Counted from the stretch's first letter, positions 32,695 to 41,298 are shown. The stretch is DNA of 64,000 bases from Agromyces humatus (GCF_021228295.1 NZ_JAJQPD010000010.1:81787-145786), one strand, 5' to 3'. Translations and numbers: made by a program. The notes: generated by a model from the letters alone, not told the origin.

Positions 32695-34854
32695 TCAGGA
32701 GGCGCGGGCGAGGGCCCGGTCTTCGTCGGGCACGCGCAGGCTGCCGTACCGCTCCATGCGGTGCCACCGCAGGTGCACGCCTGCGAAGGCGGTGAACACC
32801 GACTGAATGACGACGAGGTACATCAGCTGTCGGTACACCACCTGTTGCAGCGGGAGCGTCCACAGCGGTCGCAGTGACTCCCGGTCGAGCCTGAAGGCGT
32901 ACACGGCCATGATCAACTGCACTGCGAGGAACGCGAGCCAGACAGCGGCGATGCGCAGTGGGTCGAGGAAGATGAGGCCGAACACTGCGAAGAGGTCGAC
33001 CACGGGTGCGAACAGCGGCAACAGCACCTGCAGCACCAGCAGGTAGCCGAGGCCTCGCCGGCCGAGCTTGCCGGCCGCTCCCCCCTGGACAACGGCGCCG
33101 CGGTGCTTCCACATCGCCTGCAGGGTGCCATAGCACCAGCGGTAGCGCTGGCGCCAGAGCGCCCCGAGACTGGCCGGGGCCTCGGTCCAGGCCCGGGCGT
33201 CGTCGCGGTACACCACCCGCCACCCGTCGCGGCAGAGCGCCATCGTCAGGTCGGTGTCTTCGGCGAGCGTGTCGCCACTGACGCCCCCCACACGTTCGAG
33301 CGCCTCGCGCCGGAAGCCGCCGATCGCGCCGGGCACCGTCGGCATGCACTCGGCGATGTCGAACAGGCGGCGGTCGAGATTGAAGCCGACGACGTACTCG
33401 ATGTGCTGCCAGGAACCGAGCACGCCGTCGCGGTTCGCGACCTTGGTGTTGCCCGAGACCGCGCCGACGCGAGGATCGGCGAAGGCCTGCACGAGCGCGT
33501 GCACGGTGCCCGGCTCGAAGACCGTGTCGCCGTCGACCATGACGATGAGGTCGTGCGCGGCGGCGCTCAGACCCGTGTTCAGTGCGGCCGGTTTGCCGCC
33601 GTTCTCCTGGCGGATCACCGTCACGCCGGGCAGTCCGAGGCCTTCGGCGAGTGCTGCGGTGTCGTCGGTCGATCCGTCGTCGACGACGATGATCTCCACG
33701 GGGTGCGTCGATGCGGCGATCGAGCGGACGGCGGCCTCGATGCCGGCGGCCTCGTTGTGCGCCGGAACGATCACGCTCACGGGCTCGCCCACGATGTTCC
33801 TGGGGGGTGCGCCCGGCGCATGGCGCCCACGTCGTGTCGAGCGGTGGTGGCGCCGGGCGACGCCCACGACGAGCACGGCGCGCACCACCATCACGATTCC
33901 GCTGATGACGAGCGCCCAGCCGATCAGGGTGACGACGAGATCGCTGAGCCGGATGCCCCACGCGAAGGCCGCGCCGGCGACGCGCTCCACCGCGGTCGCC
34001 GGAGCGGTGCTCTCGACGCCGAGGGCGTCGCCCACAGTCGTCACGCGGTAGCCCTGATCGGCGTAGCGGGCCAGCATCCGATCGAGCGATTCGACCGTCT
34101 CGCTGCGGTCGCCGCCGCCGTCGTGCATGAGCACGATCTGCCCCTCGGTCCCGGTCGGGGTGAGGTTCTGCTCGATCGTCTCGACCCCTGGTTGCCGCCA
34201 GTCCTCGCTGTCGAGGGTCGTGAGCACGGTCAGGTATCCGTCTTCGGCACCGGCGCGGATCGCTGACCAGGCACCGTCGGTGACGGCATCGTTCTCGGAG
34301 CTGTACGGCGGCCGCATCAGCGCGGTCTTGGATCCCGTGATTCCCACGATCGCCTGTTGCGATCCCTGCAGTTCGAGCTCGCGCTGCCAGGGCGGCGCCG
34401 AACCGAGGTCGGCGTGCGTCAGGGTGTGCACGCCGAGCTCGTGGCCCTCGTCGACCATTCGGCGAACCAGGTCGGGGTGGTCGATGACCGCCGTGCCGAC
34501 GACGAAGAAGGTCGCATGCACGTCATGCCGCTCGAGCACGTCGAGGATACGAGGCGTCCACGTCGGGTCGGGACCGTCATCGAAGGTCAGGGCGATCGTC
34601 TGCTCGGGCGGGCCGGCGGTGCGCACCTCGGCCTCGCTCGCATCGATGACGGGACCGCCGTCGTGCACCTCCGGTGGCACATGCTCGGCCGAAGCCGTCG
34701 AGGGCACCGAGTCGTTGCTGATCGAAGCGAGGTGGTGCGTGTAGCCCTGCACGAGGAGCGCGACGCCGAGCGCCAGCAGGACGGCGCCGAGCACGATCCA
34801 GTGCGTTCTGACGCGCGACGCTGCGAACCGCTGATGGAGACCGCGCGGCTTCAC
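32695..34854 (-). CDS. polysaccharide deacetylase / family 2 glycosyltransferase fusion membrane protein
   Basis: A 719-residue bifunctional protein. After an N-terminal membrane helix (WIVLGAVLLALGVALLVQG) comes a NodB deacetylase domain with TFDDGPDPTWTPRILD (Asp metal/base), GHELGVHTLTHADL (His metal pair), RPPYSSEN and VLMHDGGGDR. A helix (LVVTLIGWALVISGIVMVVRAV) leads to a processive GT2 domain with PVSVIVPAHNEAA, VDDGSTDDT, VMVDGDTVFEPG, AEDTDLTMALCRDG and QRYRW (the QxxRW motif of chitin/hyaluronan/PNAG synthases). Four or more helices follow. It probably makes and de-N-acetylates a hexosamine polymer at the membrane. GTG start overlaps the upstream small gene (GTGA). Confidence 0.9.
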   Translation of the reverse strand: MKPRGLHQRFAASRVRTHWIVLGAVLLALGVALLVQGYTHHLASISNDSVPSTASAEHVPPEVHDGGPVIDASEAEVRTAGPPEQTIALTFDDGPDPTWTPRILDVLERHDVHATFFVVGTAVIDHPDLVRRMVDEGHELGVHTLTHADLGSAPPWQRELELQGSQQAIVGITGSKTALMRPPYSSENDAVTDGAWSAIRAGAEDGYLTVLTTLDSEDWRQPGVETIEQNLTPTGTEGQIVLMHDGGGDRSETVESLDRMLARYADQGYRVTTVGDALGVESTAPATAVERVAGAAFAWGIRLSDLVVTLIGWALVISGIVMVVRAVLVVGVARRHHRSTRRGRHAPGAPPRNIVGEPVSVIVPAHNEAAGIEAAVRSIAASTHPVEIIVVDDGSTDDTAALAEGLGLPGVTVIRQENGGKPAALNTGLSAAAHDLIVMVDGDTVFEPGTVHALVQAFADPRVGAVSGNTKVANRDGVLGSWQHIEYVVGFNLDRRLFDIAECMPTVPGAIGGFRREALERVGGVSGDTLAEDTDLTMALCRDGWRVVYRDDARAWTEAPASLGALWRQRYRWCYGTLQAMWKHRGAVVQGGAAGKLGRRGLGYLLVLQVLLPLFAPVVDLFAVFGLIFLDPLRIAAVWLAFLAVQLIMAVYAFRLDRESLRPLWTLPLQQVVYRQLMYLVVIQSVFTAFAGVHLRWHRMERYGSLRVPDEDRALARAS

Positions 34855-35327
34855 GGGCGCTGCGGGTGCTCGGGAGTGTTCGTCTTGCCGGGAGCGGTCT
34901 CGCTCTTGCCCGGCTCATCGGCTGCCGGTTCATCGGCTGCCGGCTCGGTCGGAGCGGGCTCGGCCGGCGTCGGTGCCGCCGCCGCCGGCTGTGGGGCGAC
35001 CAGGTCGGGCGCCGCCGGAGTGGGCTCGGCCGTCGCGTCGGGCACCACCGACGGCGCTGCGCTCGGCGTCGGCTGCACGGCAGGGAGTTCGCGGGCGGCT
35101 TCGTTCGCGGCGGCCGGCTTCGGCAGCAGGGGCGTCACGACGTCGGGTCCGCCGAGGAACACCGTCGCCACGAGCCCGAGATAGCCCGCGACCGCGCACA
35201 GAGCCAAGCCGCCGATGATCCGCGCACGGCGCCGGCGGCGACCGGACGGATCGACGAAGACCGGCCCGACCTGTGATTCAGCGTCCCCTGACACGCCTGC
35301 TGTCGGGGTATCGGGTCGGTCTTTCAT
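34851..35327 (-). CDS. Pro/Ala-rich single-pass membrane protein
   Basis: A 158-residue protein of unknown function. A charged N-terminus with RRRRRAR is followed by one membrane helix (IIGGLALCAVAGYLGLVATVFLGG). A long Pro/Ala/Thr/Glu-rich outer tail follows (APTPAEPAPTEPAADEPAADEPG), of low complexity and likely disordered in the wall. The N-in orientation follows the positive-inside rule. It overlaps the deacetylase/glycosyltransferase gene by four bases (GTGA), so it is very likely translated with it and may help anchor or guide the polymer. ATG 35327. Confidence 0.65.
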   Translation of the reverse strand: MKDRPDTPTAGVSGDAESQVGPVFVDPSGRRRRRARIIGGLALCAVAGYLGLVATVFLGGPDVVTPLLPKPAAANEAARELPAVQPTPSAAPSVVPDATAEPTPAAPDLVAPQPAAAAPTPAEPAPTEPAADEPAADEPGKSETAPGKTNTPEHPQRP

Positions 35328-35459
35328 CGGGGCCGAGTATATGCGGTCGATTCGACCGCCCGCTGACCCGGGGACAGCTCGCGAACGCCACGTCGTCCAC
35401 GGCTCGCCGCTGCCCGGTCCCGTCTTCGTCGTAGGACCGCGCGCTCGCCCTCCCCAGCC

Positions 35460-36314
35460 TCACTGCCCTTCCGCACGGTGCGCCCGTGGCCCGCTTTCGC
35501 GTGCGACGCGGGCGACCCGCGCGAGCAATCGGCGTGTCGCGACGATGTGAGTACCCAGTCCCATCAGCAGCATCCGGTATGCGGCGCCACCTGCCCCCGG
35601 AAAGATGGCGCGCGTCTCGGCACGAAGCCGGCTGCGGCCGGCGCCGAGGTCGTCGATTCGGAAGCTGAGCTCGTAGTCGGAGAATCGGTGGCGCCCGGCG
35701 AGCGCGAGCAGCGACGGACGTTCGGCGGCGGTGATGTGGAAGCCGGGCACGCTCGACGACCTCTCGAGGGGGCGGGGCCCCGACGCCGTGACATCTTCAC
35801 AACCCAGGAGTGTGGCGAACCATGGCGCGCCGGTGCGCTCGACGACACGTTCGAGCGCCGACCACACCGTCTCGCGGTCTGCCGCGACGGCCACCGCGTG
35901 CTCGTCGACGTACGGCAGCGGCGGGATGATGCCGGCCATGCGCAGGTGGTCGACGAGGTGTGAGGTCAGCCGCAACGAGTGCAGTTCGTCGGCCGAAACC
36001 CACCGTGCGTCATCCGCGTCGTCGCCATGACCGAGCACGCCGCCGGCGACCGTGGCCGCGAAGTCGTGGACCTCGTACTCGCGCCCGTCGCCGGTGGGCA
36101 CGCGCACGGTCCAGAGCTCGCGGCCCACCTCGACGTGGAGGCCGGTCTCTTCGAGCGCCTCCCGCGCGGCGGCCGCCTCGAGCGCCTCGCCCGGTTCGAC
36201 GTGCCCGCCCGGCACCGACCATCGGCCCCGCTGCGGCTCCCTGCCGCGCTTGACGAGCAGCAGCCGCCCGTCGGGGTCGGTGATGACCGCGCTTGCAGCG
36301 AGCACGAACTCCAT
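35460..36314 (-). CDS. NUDIX hydrolase fused to SRPBCC/DUF2867-like domain
   Basis: A 284-residue two-domain protein. Residues about 5-130 form a NUDIX domain with the box GGHVEPGEALEAAAAREALEETG, which hydrolyses a nucleoside diphosphate linked to X. Residues about 145-280 (VDEHAVAVAADRETVWSALE...PGAGGAAYRMLLMGLGTHI) look like a START/SRPBCC cavity domain of the DUF2867 kind, normally a separate protein that binds lipophilic ligands. No stop or frameshift separates them, so the fusion is real as sequenced. ATG 36314 gives a normal NUDIX N-terminus; the longer open frame upstream is not family-like. The ligand is unknown. Confidence 0.78.
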   Translation of the reverse strand: MEFVLAASAVITDPDGRLLLVKRGREPQRGRWSVPGGHVEPGEALEAAAAREALEETGLHVEVGRELWTVRVPTGDGREYEVHDFAATVAGGVLGHGDDADDARWVSADELHSLRLTSHLVDHLRMAGIIPPLPYVDEHAVAVAADRETVWSALERVVERTGAPWFATLLGCEDVTASGPRPLERSSSVPGFHITAAERPSLLALAGRHRFSDYELSFRIDDLGAGRSRLRAETRAIFPGAGGAAYRMLLMGLGTHIVATRRLLARVARVARESGPRAHRAEGQ

Positions 36315-36386
36315 GTCATCACCGTACCGAGCTAGGGTTGCACCAAGCCGAGGTATCCCAGGACACCGCCGACGAAGGGGGCCGAC

Positions 36387-36611
36387 ATGGCGACGACGAA
36401 ACAGCAGCGCTGGAGCGATCTCAGCGATCAACAGAAGACTTGGACGCTCGTCGCGGGATCCGTGCAGGTGGCTCTCGCCGCGACCGCATGGACCGACCTC
36501 GCGAGACGCCCGGCCACGCAGGTGCGCGGCGCGAAGCCGCTGTGGGCGGTGCTCATCGCGGTGAACTTCATCGGGCCGATCTCGTACTTCATCTTCGGGC
36601 GCACCCGCTGA
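36387..36611 (+). CDS. small membrane protein (PLDc_N-like)
   Basis: A 74-residue protein with two hydrophobic segments (LVAGSVQVALAATAWTDLA and LWAVLIAVNFIGPISYFIFG) ending GRTR. The second segment with GPISYFIFGR is typical of PLDc_N-type small membrane proteins. Function unknown. ATG 36387 follows GAAGGGGG. It is convergent with the Fic gene ten bases on. Confidence 0.75.
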   Translation: MATTKQQRWSDLSDQQKTWTLVAGSVQVALAATAWTDLARRPATQVRGAKPLWAVLIAVNFIGPISYFIFGRTR

Positions 36612-36621
36612 TCTGGGCCGG

Positions 36622-37815
36622 TCACCAACGGGCGCGACGCGCACGCGCGGCGAACGCGTCGAGCGCGGCGAGCACCTCGGTCGCCTGCCACACCCGATAG
36701 CGCGCACCGCCCGCGGCACGCGTGAGCACGCCTGCCCCGGCGAGTTTGTCGATCGACGTCTGCGCCGCGACTTCGCTCACTCCGATCGCCTCAGCGACCG
36801 ACGCTGCCGTCACGAGCGGATGCTGCAGCAGGTGCGCCTTCACCCGATGGACCGAGGCATCCGATCGCGCTCGAACGAGCGCATCCCAGCTCGCGGCGAT
36901 CTCGTGCAGTTCGCGCACCAGCGCACGGCCGTTGGCCACCGCCCGGAACGCGGCGTCGGCGACGGTCTCGACGATGACGTCAGGTTGGCCCTGCCGGTAC
37001 CGGGTGAGCGCCAGGAAGTAGGCGTCGAGATCGCCCAGCAGACCCGCCGAGACCGGCACCGCCACGTTGCGGGTGACGTCGGCGGCGCGGAGCATCCCGT
37101 GCAACAGCGCTCGCCCGGTGCGCCCGTTGCCGTCGGGGAACGGGTGGATCGTCTCGAATTGGGCGTGCGCGATCGCGGCGTGCGCGAGCGCCGGCACGTC
37201 GGCGCGGTCGGCGAACCGCACGAGATCGGCCATCAGCCTCGGCACCCGGTCGTGATGCGGCGGCACGAACGTCGCGTGATGCGGCGAGAACGACCCGCCG
37301 CCGATCCACACCTGCTGATCGCGCCACCCGCCGATGAAATGCGGTGCGGATGTCTCGAGCAGGGCCTCGTGCATCGCGATGACAGCCTGCTCGTCGAGGC
37401 GATCGGCGAGCGCGATCGCCGCCTGCATCGCGCGAACGTTCGCGACGACGAGCTGCGCGTTCGTCGAGTCGGATCGATCGAGTTCGGCGAGCGCGACCTG
37501 CTTCGCACTCGCGGTGAGGTGCTCGACCTCTGAGCTCGAGGCACTTTCAGTGCGCAGCAGGATCGCGGCGAAAGGGGCTGCGAATGATCCGGCCTCGGCG
37601 TCGAATCGCGTGAGCTCCTTGCTCGCGTCGTCGGCGATCGCCAGCGTCTCGGGGCGCAACGGCACCTCGCGATCGGCGATCAGCGGTACCAGCGCGGCAC
37701 GATACTCGCCGACGGCTGCGCGGAGCTGCCGGCGCGAGGCCACCTCGTTCTCGGCGCGGTGCCACGGCCGCGGCTCGCTGTCGACGGCCGGCCATGGTGC
37801 ATCCACGAGCGTCAT
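36622..37815 (-). CDS. Fic-family AMP-transferase-like protein with winged-helix tail
   Basis: A 397-residue Fic protein. The N-terminal region holds FAAILLRTESASSSEVEHL, which contains an (S/T)xxxE inhibitory-helix-like motif as in class II Fic proteins. The catalytic loop is HPFPDGNGRTGRA (HxFxDGNGRxxR complete), and a flap lies near QVWIGGGSFSPHHATFVPPHHD. The C-terminal about 65 residues form a winged helix (HPLVTAASVAEAIGVSEVAAQTSIDKLAGAGVL). Such proteins transfer AMP to target proteins; some also bind DNA at their own promoters. The inverted repeat at 37825-37858 directly upstream suggests autoregulation. Not paired with a small antitoxin. Confidence 0.88.
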   Translation of the reverse strand: MTLVDAPWPAVDSEPRPWHRAENEVASRRQLRAAVGEYRAALVPLIADREVPLRPETLAIADDASKELTRFDAEAGSFAAPFAAILLRTESASSSEVEHLTASAKQVALAELDRSDSTNAQLVVANVRAMQAAIALADRLDEQAVIAMHEALLETSAPHFIGGWRDQQVWIGGGSFSPHHATFVPPHHDRVPRLMADLVRFADRADVPALAHAAIAHAQFETIHPFPDGNGRTGRALLHGMLRAADVTRNVAVPVSAGLLGDLDAYFLALTRYRQGQPDVIVETVADAAFRAVANGRALVRELHEIAASWDALVRARSDASVHRVKAHLLQHPLVTAASVAEAIGVSEVAAQTSIDKLAGAGVLTRAAGGARYRVWQATEVLAALDAFAARARRARW

Positions 37816-37824
37816 TCCGCCATT

Positions 37825-37858
37825 CTAACCAAAGCTTCGACTGTTATCCTTTGATTAG
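37825..37858. promoter_or_regulatory. inverted repeat between Fic gene and epimerase gene
   Basis: CTAACCAAAG (37825-37834) and CTTTGATTAG (37849-37858) match in 9 of 10 inverted positions with a 14-base gap. They lie 10 bases before the Fic start and 51 before the epimerase start, in an AT-rich patch. Candidate operator for the Fic protein's winged-helix domain. Confidence 0.45.
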
Positions 37859-37908
37859 CGCTGAATCCGTCAACCTTATCGTCGCCGTGGTGTGCGAGAG
37901 TCCGGGTC

Positions 37909-38856
37909 ATGACTTCCCTGCACCTGATCGTCGGCGCCGGCCCGATCGGAACCGCCTTGGCAGTACGACTGGCTGACGACGGACATCGCGTGCGCGTGGT
38001 GACCCGCTCCGGAGGCGGCCCCGCGCATCCGGCCATCGAGCGCATGGCGCTCGACGCCTCGGACGCGACGGGTCTCGCCGCCGCGGCCGCGGGCGCAGCA
38101 ACGTTGTACAACTGCGCGAACCCGGGCGCGTACCCGCAGTGGGAGCGCGTGTGGCCGCCGCTCGCCGCGTCGATCCTCACCGCGGCCGAGCGAAGCGGAG
38201 CGGTGCTCGTCACCATGAGCAACCTCTACGGGTACGGCCCCGTAGACGGGACGATGACGCGCAGCACGCCGCTTCGCCCGTCGGATCACAAGGGCGTGCT
38301 TCGGGTGCGCATGTGGCAGGACGCCCTGGCCGCTCACGAGGCTGCCCGCGTGCGGGCCACCGAGGTGCGGGCCTCGGATTACATCGGTCCTGCCCTGACG
38401 CCCGCCGGTTCCCTGCTCGCCAGATATGCGAGCGCCACGCTCGGTGGGAAGGCCGCGACGGTGTTCGCCGACCCGGACCAGCCGCACACGTGGACGGCGG
38501 TCGACGACATCGCCGCGACCCTCGCCGTTCTCGGGCGCGATGAGCGAGCGTGGGGCTCCGCGTGGATCGTGCCCTCGAATCCGCCCGCGACGGTACGCGA
38601 CGTCCTGCAGGGCCTCGCCGCTCGAGTGGATGCCGGCGAGCCGCGGCTGCGACAGCTGCCCCGCTGGGCGCTCAGCGCAGGCGGTGTCGTGATCCCCGTG
38701 CTGCGCGAAGTGGCCGGAGTGCTCTACCAGTTCGAGCGGCCGTTCATCGCCGACGGAACCGACACCACCGAGACCTTCGGCATCACGCCGTCACCGTGGA
38801 AGCCGCTGCTCGAGGAGACAGCCCACGCCTGGCACGCGCGAGCAGCCGGCACCTGA
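37909..38856 (+). CDS. NAD-dependent epimerase/dehydratase-family protein
   Basis: A 315-residue extended short-chain dehydrogenase-like protein. The nucleotide-binding start is HLIVGAGPIGTALAVRLADDGHRVRVVTR (GxGxxG), followed by LYNCANPG, MSNLYGYGP with the Tyr of the YxxxK region displaced (YGYGPVDG...), and DDIAATLAVLG. It lacks a clear YxxxK, as in atypical members that act as reductases or NAD sensors. Substrate unknown. ATG 37909 is the first good start. Divergent from the Fic gene. Confidence 0.8.
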   Translation: MTSLHLIVGAGPIGTALAVRLADDGHRVRVVTRSGGGPAHPAIERMALDASDATGLAAAAAGAATLYNCANPGAYPQWERVWPPLAASILTAAERSGAVLVTMSNLYGYGPVDGTMTRSTPLRPSDHKGVLRVRMWQDALAAHEAARVRATEVRASDYIGPALTPAGSLLARYASATLGGKAATVFADPDQPHTWTAVDDIAATLAVLGRDERAWGSAWIVPSNPPATVRDVLQGLAARVDAGEPRLRQLPRWALSAGGVVIPVLREVAGVLYQFERPFIADGTDTTETFGITPSPWKPLLEETAHAWHARAAGT

Positions 38857-38997
38857 TGCGTGTTCGAAGCCGGCGACATGCCGAGCGCGTCACGCGGACC
38901 CACTGACGCCGCCGCCGTGCACGGCGGACCGGCCAGATCGATCAGATCGAGTTCGCTGCCCGACGGTCGCTCGACCGCGGCATTCCGCGTCGATGGT

Positions 38998-39669
38998 TCA
39001 GGGTTCGACGACCTTGCGTTCGTCCCACTCGACGGCCCACCCCAGGTCTTCGAACATGCGTGACAAGACCCTCGCCGTGAAGCCCCACACGACCCTGCCG
39101 CCAACGGCGAACGCGGGCGAACGATAGACCTCGCCAGCGAACCGGTGTTCGGTCATCGCGCGGTTGGCCGGATCGACGAGGTCGGCGACCGGAACGCGGA
39201 ACGTCTCGACCGTCTCGGCCGAGTCGACGGCGGCGACCTCCGACGGGCGACTCCACCACGCGGGCACCGGCGTCACCAGGTGGTTGCTGACGGGCACCGG
39301 GAACGGCGTCAACGTGCCGAGCACGTCGACACCCCTCGGGTCGAGGCCGGTCTCCTCGACGGCCTCACGCAGTGCTCCGGCAGCGGCATCCGAATCGGTG
39401 GGTTCGAGCCGGCCTCCGGGGAAGGCGATCTGTCCGGCATGGCTCGAGAGCGTCGCCGCCCGCCGCTGCAGCAGCACATCCAGGTCGCGCGCGACCGCAT
39501 TCGACGCGCCGGCCGGAACGGAGTCGAGGACGCCGAAGAGCACGAGCACGGCGGCATCCCTGAGCGGAGCCTCGTTTCCCCAGACTGGCTGCTGGCCGAG
39601 TCTCCAGTCGATGCCGCGCTCGCACAGCGCCACAAGATCGGCACGGGCGTCAGTCGAGGCGGGCGGCAT
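38998..39669 (-). CDS. NUDIX hydrolase, CoA pyrophosphatase type
   Basis: A 223-residue protein with the CoA-type signature RRAATLSSHAGQIAFPGGRLEPTDSDAAAGALREAVEETGLDP, that is, the NUDT7-like loop LSSHAGQIAFPGG before the NUDIX box GGR...REAVEETG. Members split CoA or its derivatives into phosphopantetheine and 3',5'-ADP. The C-terminal half has VWGFTARVLSRMFEDLGW, also typical. ATG 39669 begins MPPASTDARADL. Convergent with the epimerase after 141 bases that hold no recognisable gene. Confidence 0.87.
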   Translation of the reverse strand: MPPASTDARADLVALCERGIDWRLGQQPVWGNEAPLRDAAVLVLFGVLDSVPAGASNAVARDLDVLLQRRAATLSSHAGQIAFPGGRLEPTDSDAAAGALREAVEETGLDPRGVDVLGTLTPFPVPVSNHLVTPVPAWWSRPSEVAAVDSAETVETFRVPVADLVDPANRAMTEHRFAGEVYRSPAFAVGGRVVWGFTARVLSRMFEDLGWAVEWDERKVVEP

Positions 39670-39739
39670 GCGGCCAGCCTATGGTGCGCAGGTCTCGGAG
39701 CACTCGCGCACCAGGGGCGTGCACGCGACAATGGGAGGC

Positions 39740-40162
39740 ATGGCCGAGAACAAGACCCAGCCGACGGATGCCTCCGTCGACGACTTCCTCGACGCGGCGA
39801 CACCCGCCCGCCGCCGCGACGACGGCAAGGCCCTCGCCACGATCTTCCGCGAGGTGACCGCCACCGAACCCGTCATGTGGGGTCCGTCGATCGTGGGCTA
39901 CGGGAGCTACCGCTACGCGTCGCCGGTGAATCCTCGCAACCAGGGCGACTGGCCCAAGACCGGGTTCTCGCCACGCAAGTCGCAACTGTCGATCTACGGA
40001 ATCAAGGACCTCCCCGAGGGCGCCTCCCTCCTCCCCCAGATCGGCACGTACACCGAGGGCGCTGGATGTGTCTACGTGTTGAAGCTCGACGACATCGACC
40101 TCGACGTGCTGCGCCGGCTCATCGCGATCGCCTGGTCGCGCGGCGACGACCCCACGTCATGA
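39740..40162 (+). CDS. DUF1801 family protein
   Basis: A 140-residue DUF1801 (YdhG-like) protein: DDFLDAATPARRRDDGKALATIF, WGPSIVGYGSYRY, GFSPRKSQLSIYG and GCVYVLKLDDIDLDVLRRLI. This small alpha/beta fold is widespread in actinobacteria and has no known function. ATG 39740 gives the usual N-terminus (MAENKTQPTDASV); an in-frame ATG nine bases upstream cannot be excluded. The TGA overlaps the next, decayed gene by ATGA, which shows that the deletion there kept the original operon link. Confidence 0.85.
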   Translation: MAENKTQPTDASVDDFLDAATPARRRDDGKALATIFREVTATEPVMWGPSIVGYGSYRYASPVNPRNQGDWPKTGFSPRKSQLSIYGIKDLPEGASLLPQIGTYTEGAGCVYVLKLDDIDLDVLRRLIAIAWSRGDDPTS

Positions 40163-40491
40163 CACAGGAAACGCTGTCGGAGACGGTCGGCGAGGTCATG
40201 GTCGAACTCGCCGCACTCGACGACGCGAAGATGCGCGAAGTGAACGAGCGGCGCGGTGACGATCACGGCGTGAGCCTCGGCAGGCTGCGCACTCTGGCGA
40301 AGCGAGTGAAGACGCAACACGATCGCGCGCGCGCACAGATCGGCATCGAGCACGTCGAGCTGCGGGTCCGCGCGATCGACATCGGCGAACGACTGGAAGT
40401 GCTGAAGGACCACCCGACGCCGCCGAACTGCACCTCGCCATTCGCGCCCACGTGGATCGGCGAGATGGCGCGCCGGCAGGGGGCGGCGTAG
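40159..40491 (+). pseudogene. AlkD-like DNA alkylation repair protein with large in-frame internal deletion
   Basis: The frame is open for 110 residues from ATG 40159. The first about 52 residues (EVMVELAALDDAKMREVNERRG and GVSLGRLRTLAKRVKTQHD) match the N-terminus of the HEAT-like DNA alkylation repair family. The last about 50 (IGIEHVELRVRAIDIGERLEVLKDHPTPPNCTSPFAPTWI) match its C-terminus. A normal member has about 220-230 residues, so roughly 120 residues of HEAT repeats, including the lesion-contacting Trp/Asp region, are missing. The reading frame survived, so a short protein could still be made, but base-excision function is unlikely. It overlaps DUF1801 by four bases. Confidence 0.65.
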
Positions 40492-40517
40492 AGGTCACGA
40501 ACGAACGGAGGAATCAG

Positions 40518-41003
40518 GTGAGTTCAGCTACGGGATTCGAGGTGCGCCGCGCGACGACGGCGGACGCATCTCTGGTCGGGCGGTTGCTGTTCGACTTCAA
40601 CACCGAATTCGAGTCGGTGACGCCCTCGGCTGAGGAGTTGGGCTCTCGATTCGGAACGCTGCTCGGTCGTGAGGATGTACTCGTACTGCTGGCTGAGGAG
40701 GGGGCGTCGGGCGCGCCTGCCGTGGCGTTCGCGTATCTCACGTTCCGTCCGACGCCCTATGGCGACGGCCCGATCGCGCAACTCGAGGAGCTCTACGTTC
40801 GCCCGGAACTGCGCGACCACGGCATCGGCACCGACCTGCTCGCCGCCGCGCTGGCCGATTCCATGCAGCGCGGGGCGATCGAGATGTACATCAACGTCGA
40901 CGAGGTCGACGTCGACACCCGCCGATTCTATGAACGGCACGGGTTCGTGAACATCGAACCCGGTGCCGACTACCGCATGCTCTTCTACATGCGAGAGTTG
41001 TGA
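40518..41003 (+). CDS. GNAT-family N-acetyltransferase
   Basis: A 161-residue GNAT protein. The acetyl-CoA loop is in LEELYVRPELRDHGIGTDLLAAALADSM (R/Q-x-x-G-x-G/A type), the end strand is VDTRRFYERHGFVNIEPG and MLFYMREL. It would transfer acetyl from acetyl-CoA to an unknown amine. GTG 40518 is chosen because GGAGGAATCAG immediately precedes it; the frame is open further upstream without family sequence. Confidence 0.83.
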   Translation: MSSATGFEVRRATTADASLVGRLLFDFNTEFESVTPSAEELGSRFGTLLGREDVLVLLAEEGASGAPAVAFAYLTFRPTPYGDGPIAQLEELYVRPELRDHGIGTDLLAAALADSMQRGAIEMYINVDEVDVDTRRFYERHGFVNIEPGADYRMLFYMREL

Positions 41004-41187
41004 CTTCTGGCTGCACGCGTTCTGCTCATGCTGCCTCGAGGTAAGACTTCAATCTCGGCAGATGGTCGCCGTCCGTCTCCGGATTTGACCCGATTCATCG
41101 TCCCCTCTTCCTGAGCCGAGTTCTCCCGGCATCCACTCACTGAATGCGCTACGACAAGCACAGCCTTCCGTCTCCGTATGTCCAGGC

Positions 41188-41231
41188 GTAGTGCCGCCGG
41201 GTCAGGTTCGGCGGTGACCCTACGGCACTAC
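41188..41231. repeat. imperfect 15-base-pair stem-loop upstream of the two-component locus
   Basis: GTAGTGCCG (41188-41196) and GGGTCA (41199-41204) pair with TGACCC (41215-41220) and CGGCACTAC (41223-41231), with a 2x2 internal mismatch and a ten-base loop. It lies 68 bases before the ATG of the small membrane protein. No T run follows on either side, so an operator or RNA structure is as likely as a terminator. The rest of 41004-41298 shows no gene. Confidence 0.5.
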
Positions 41232-41298
41232 TGCGCGTTCACGATGGGGCGCAGGCTGGGACGAAGTCGAGTACCCCGAACACGTGAGGAAATGAGAA

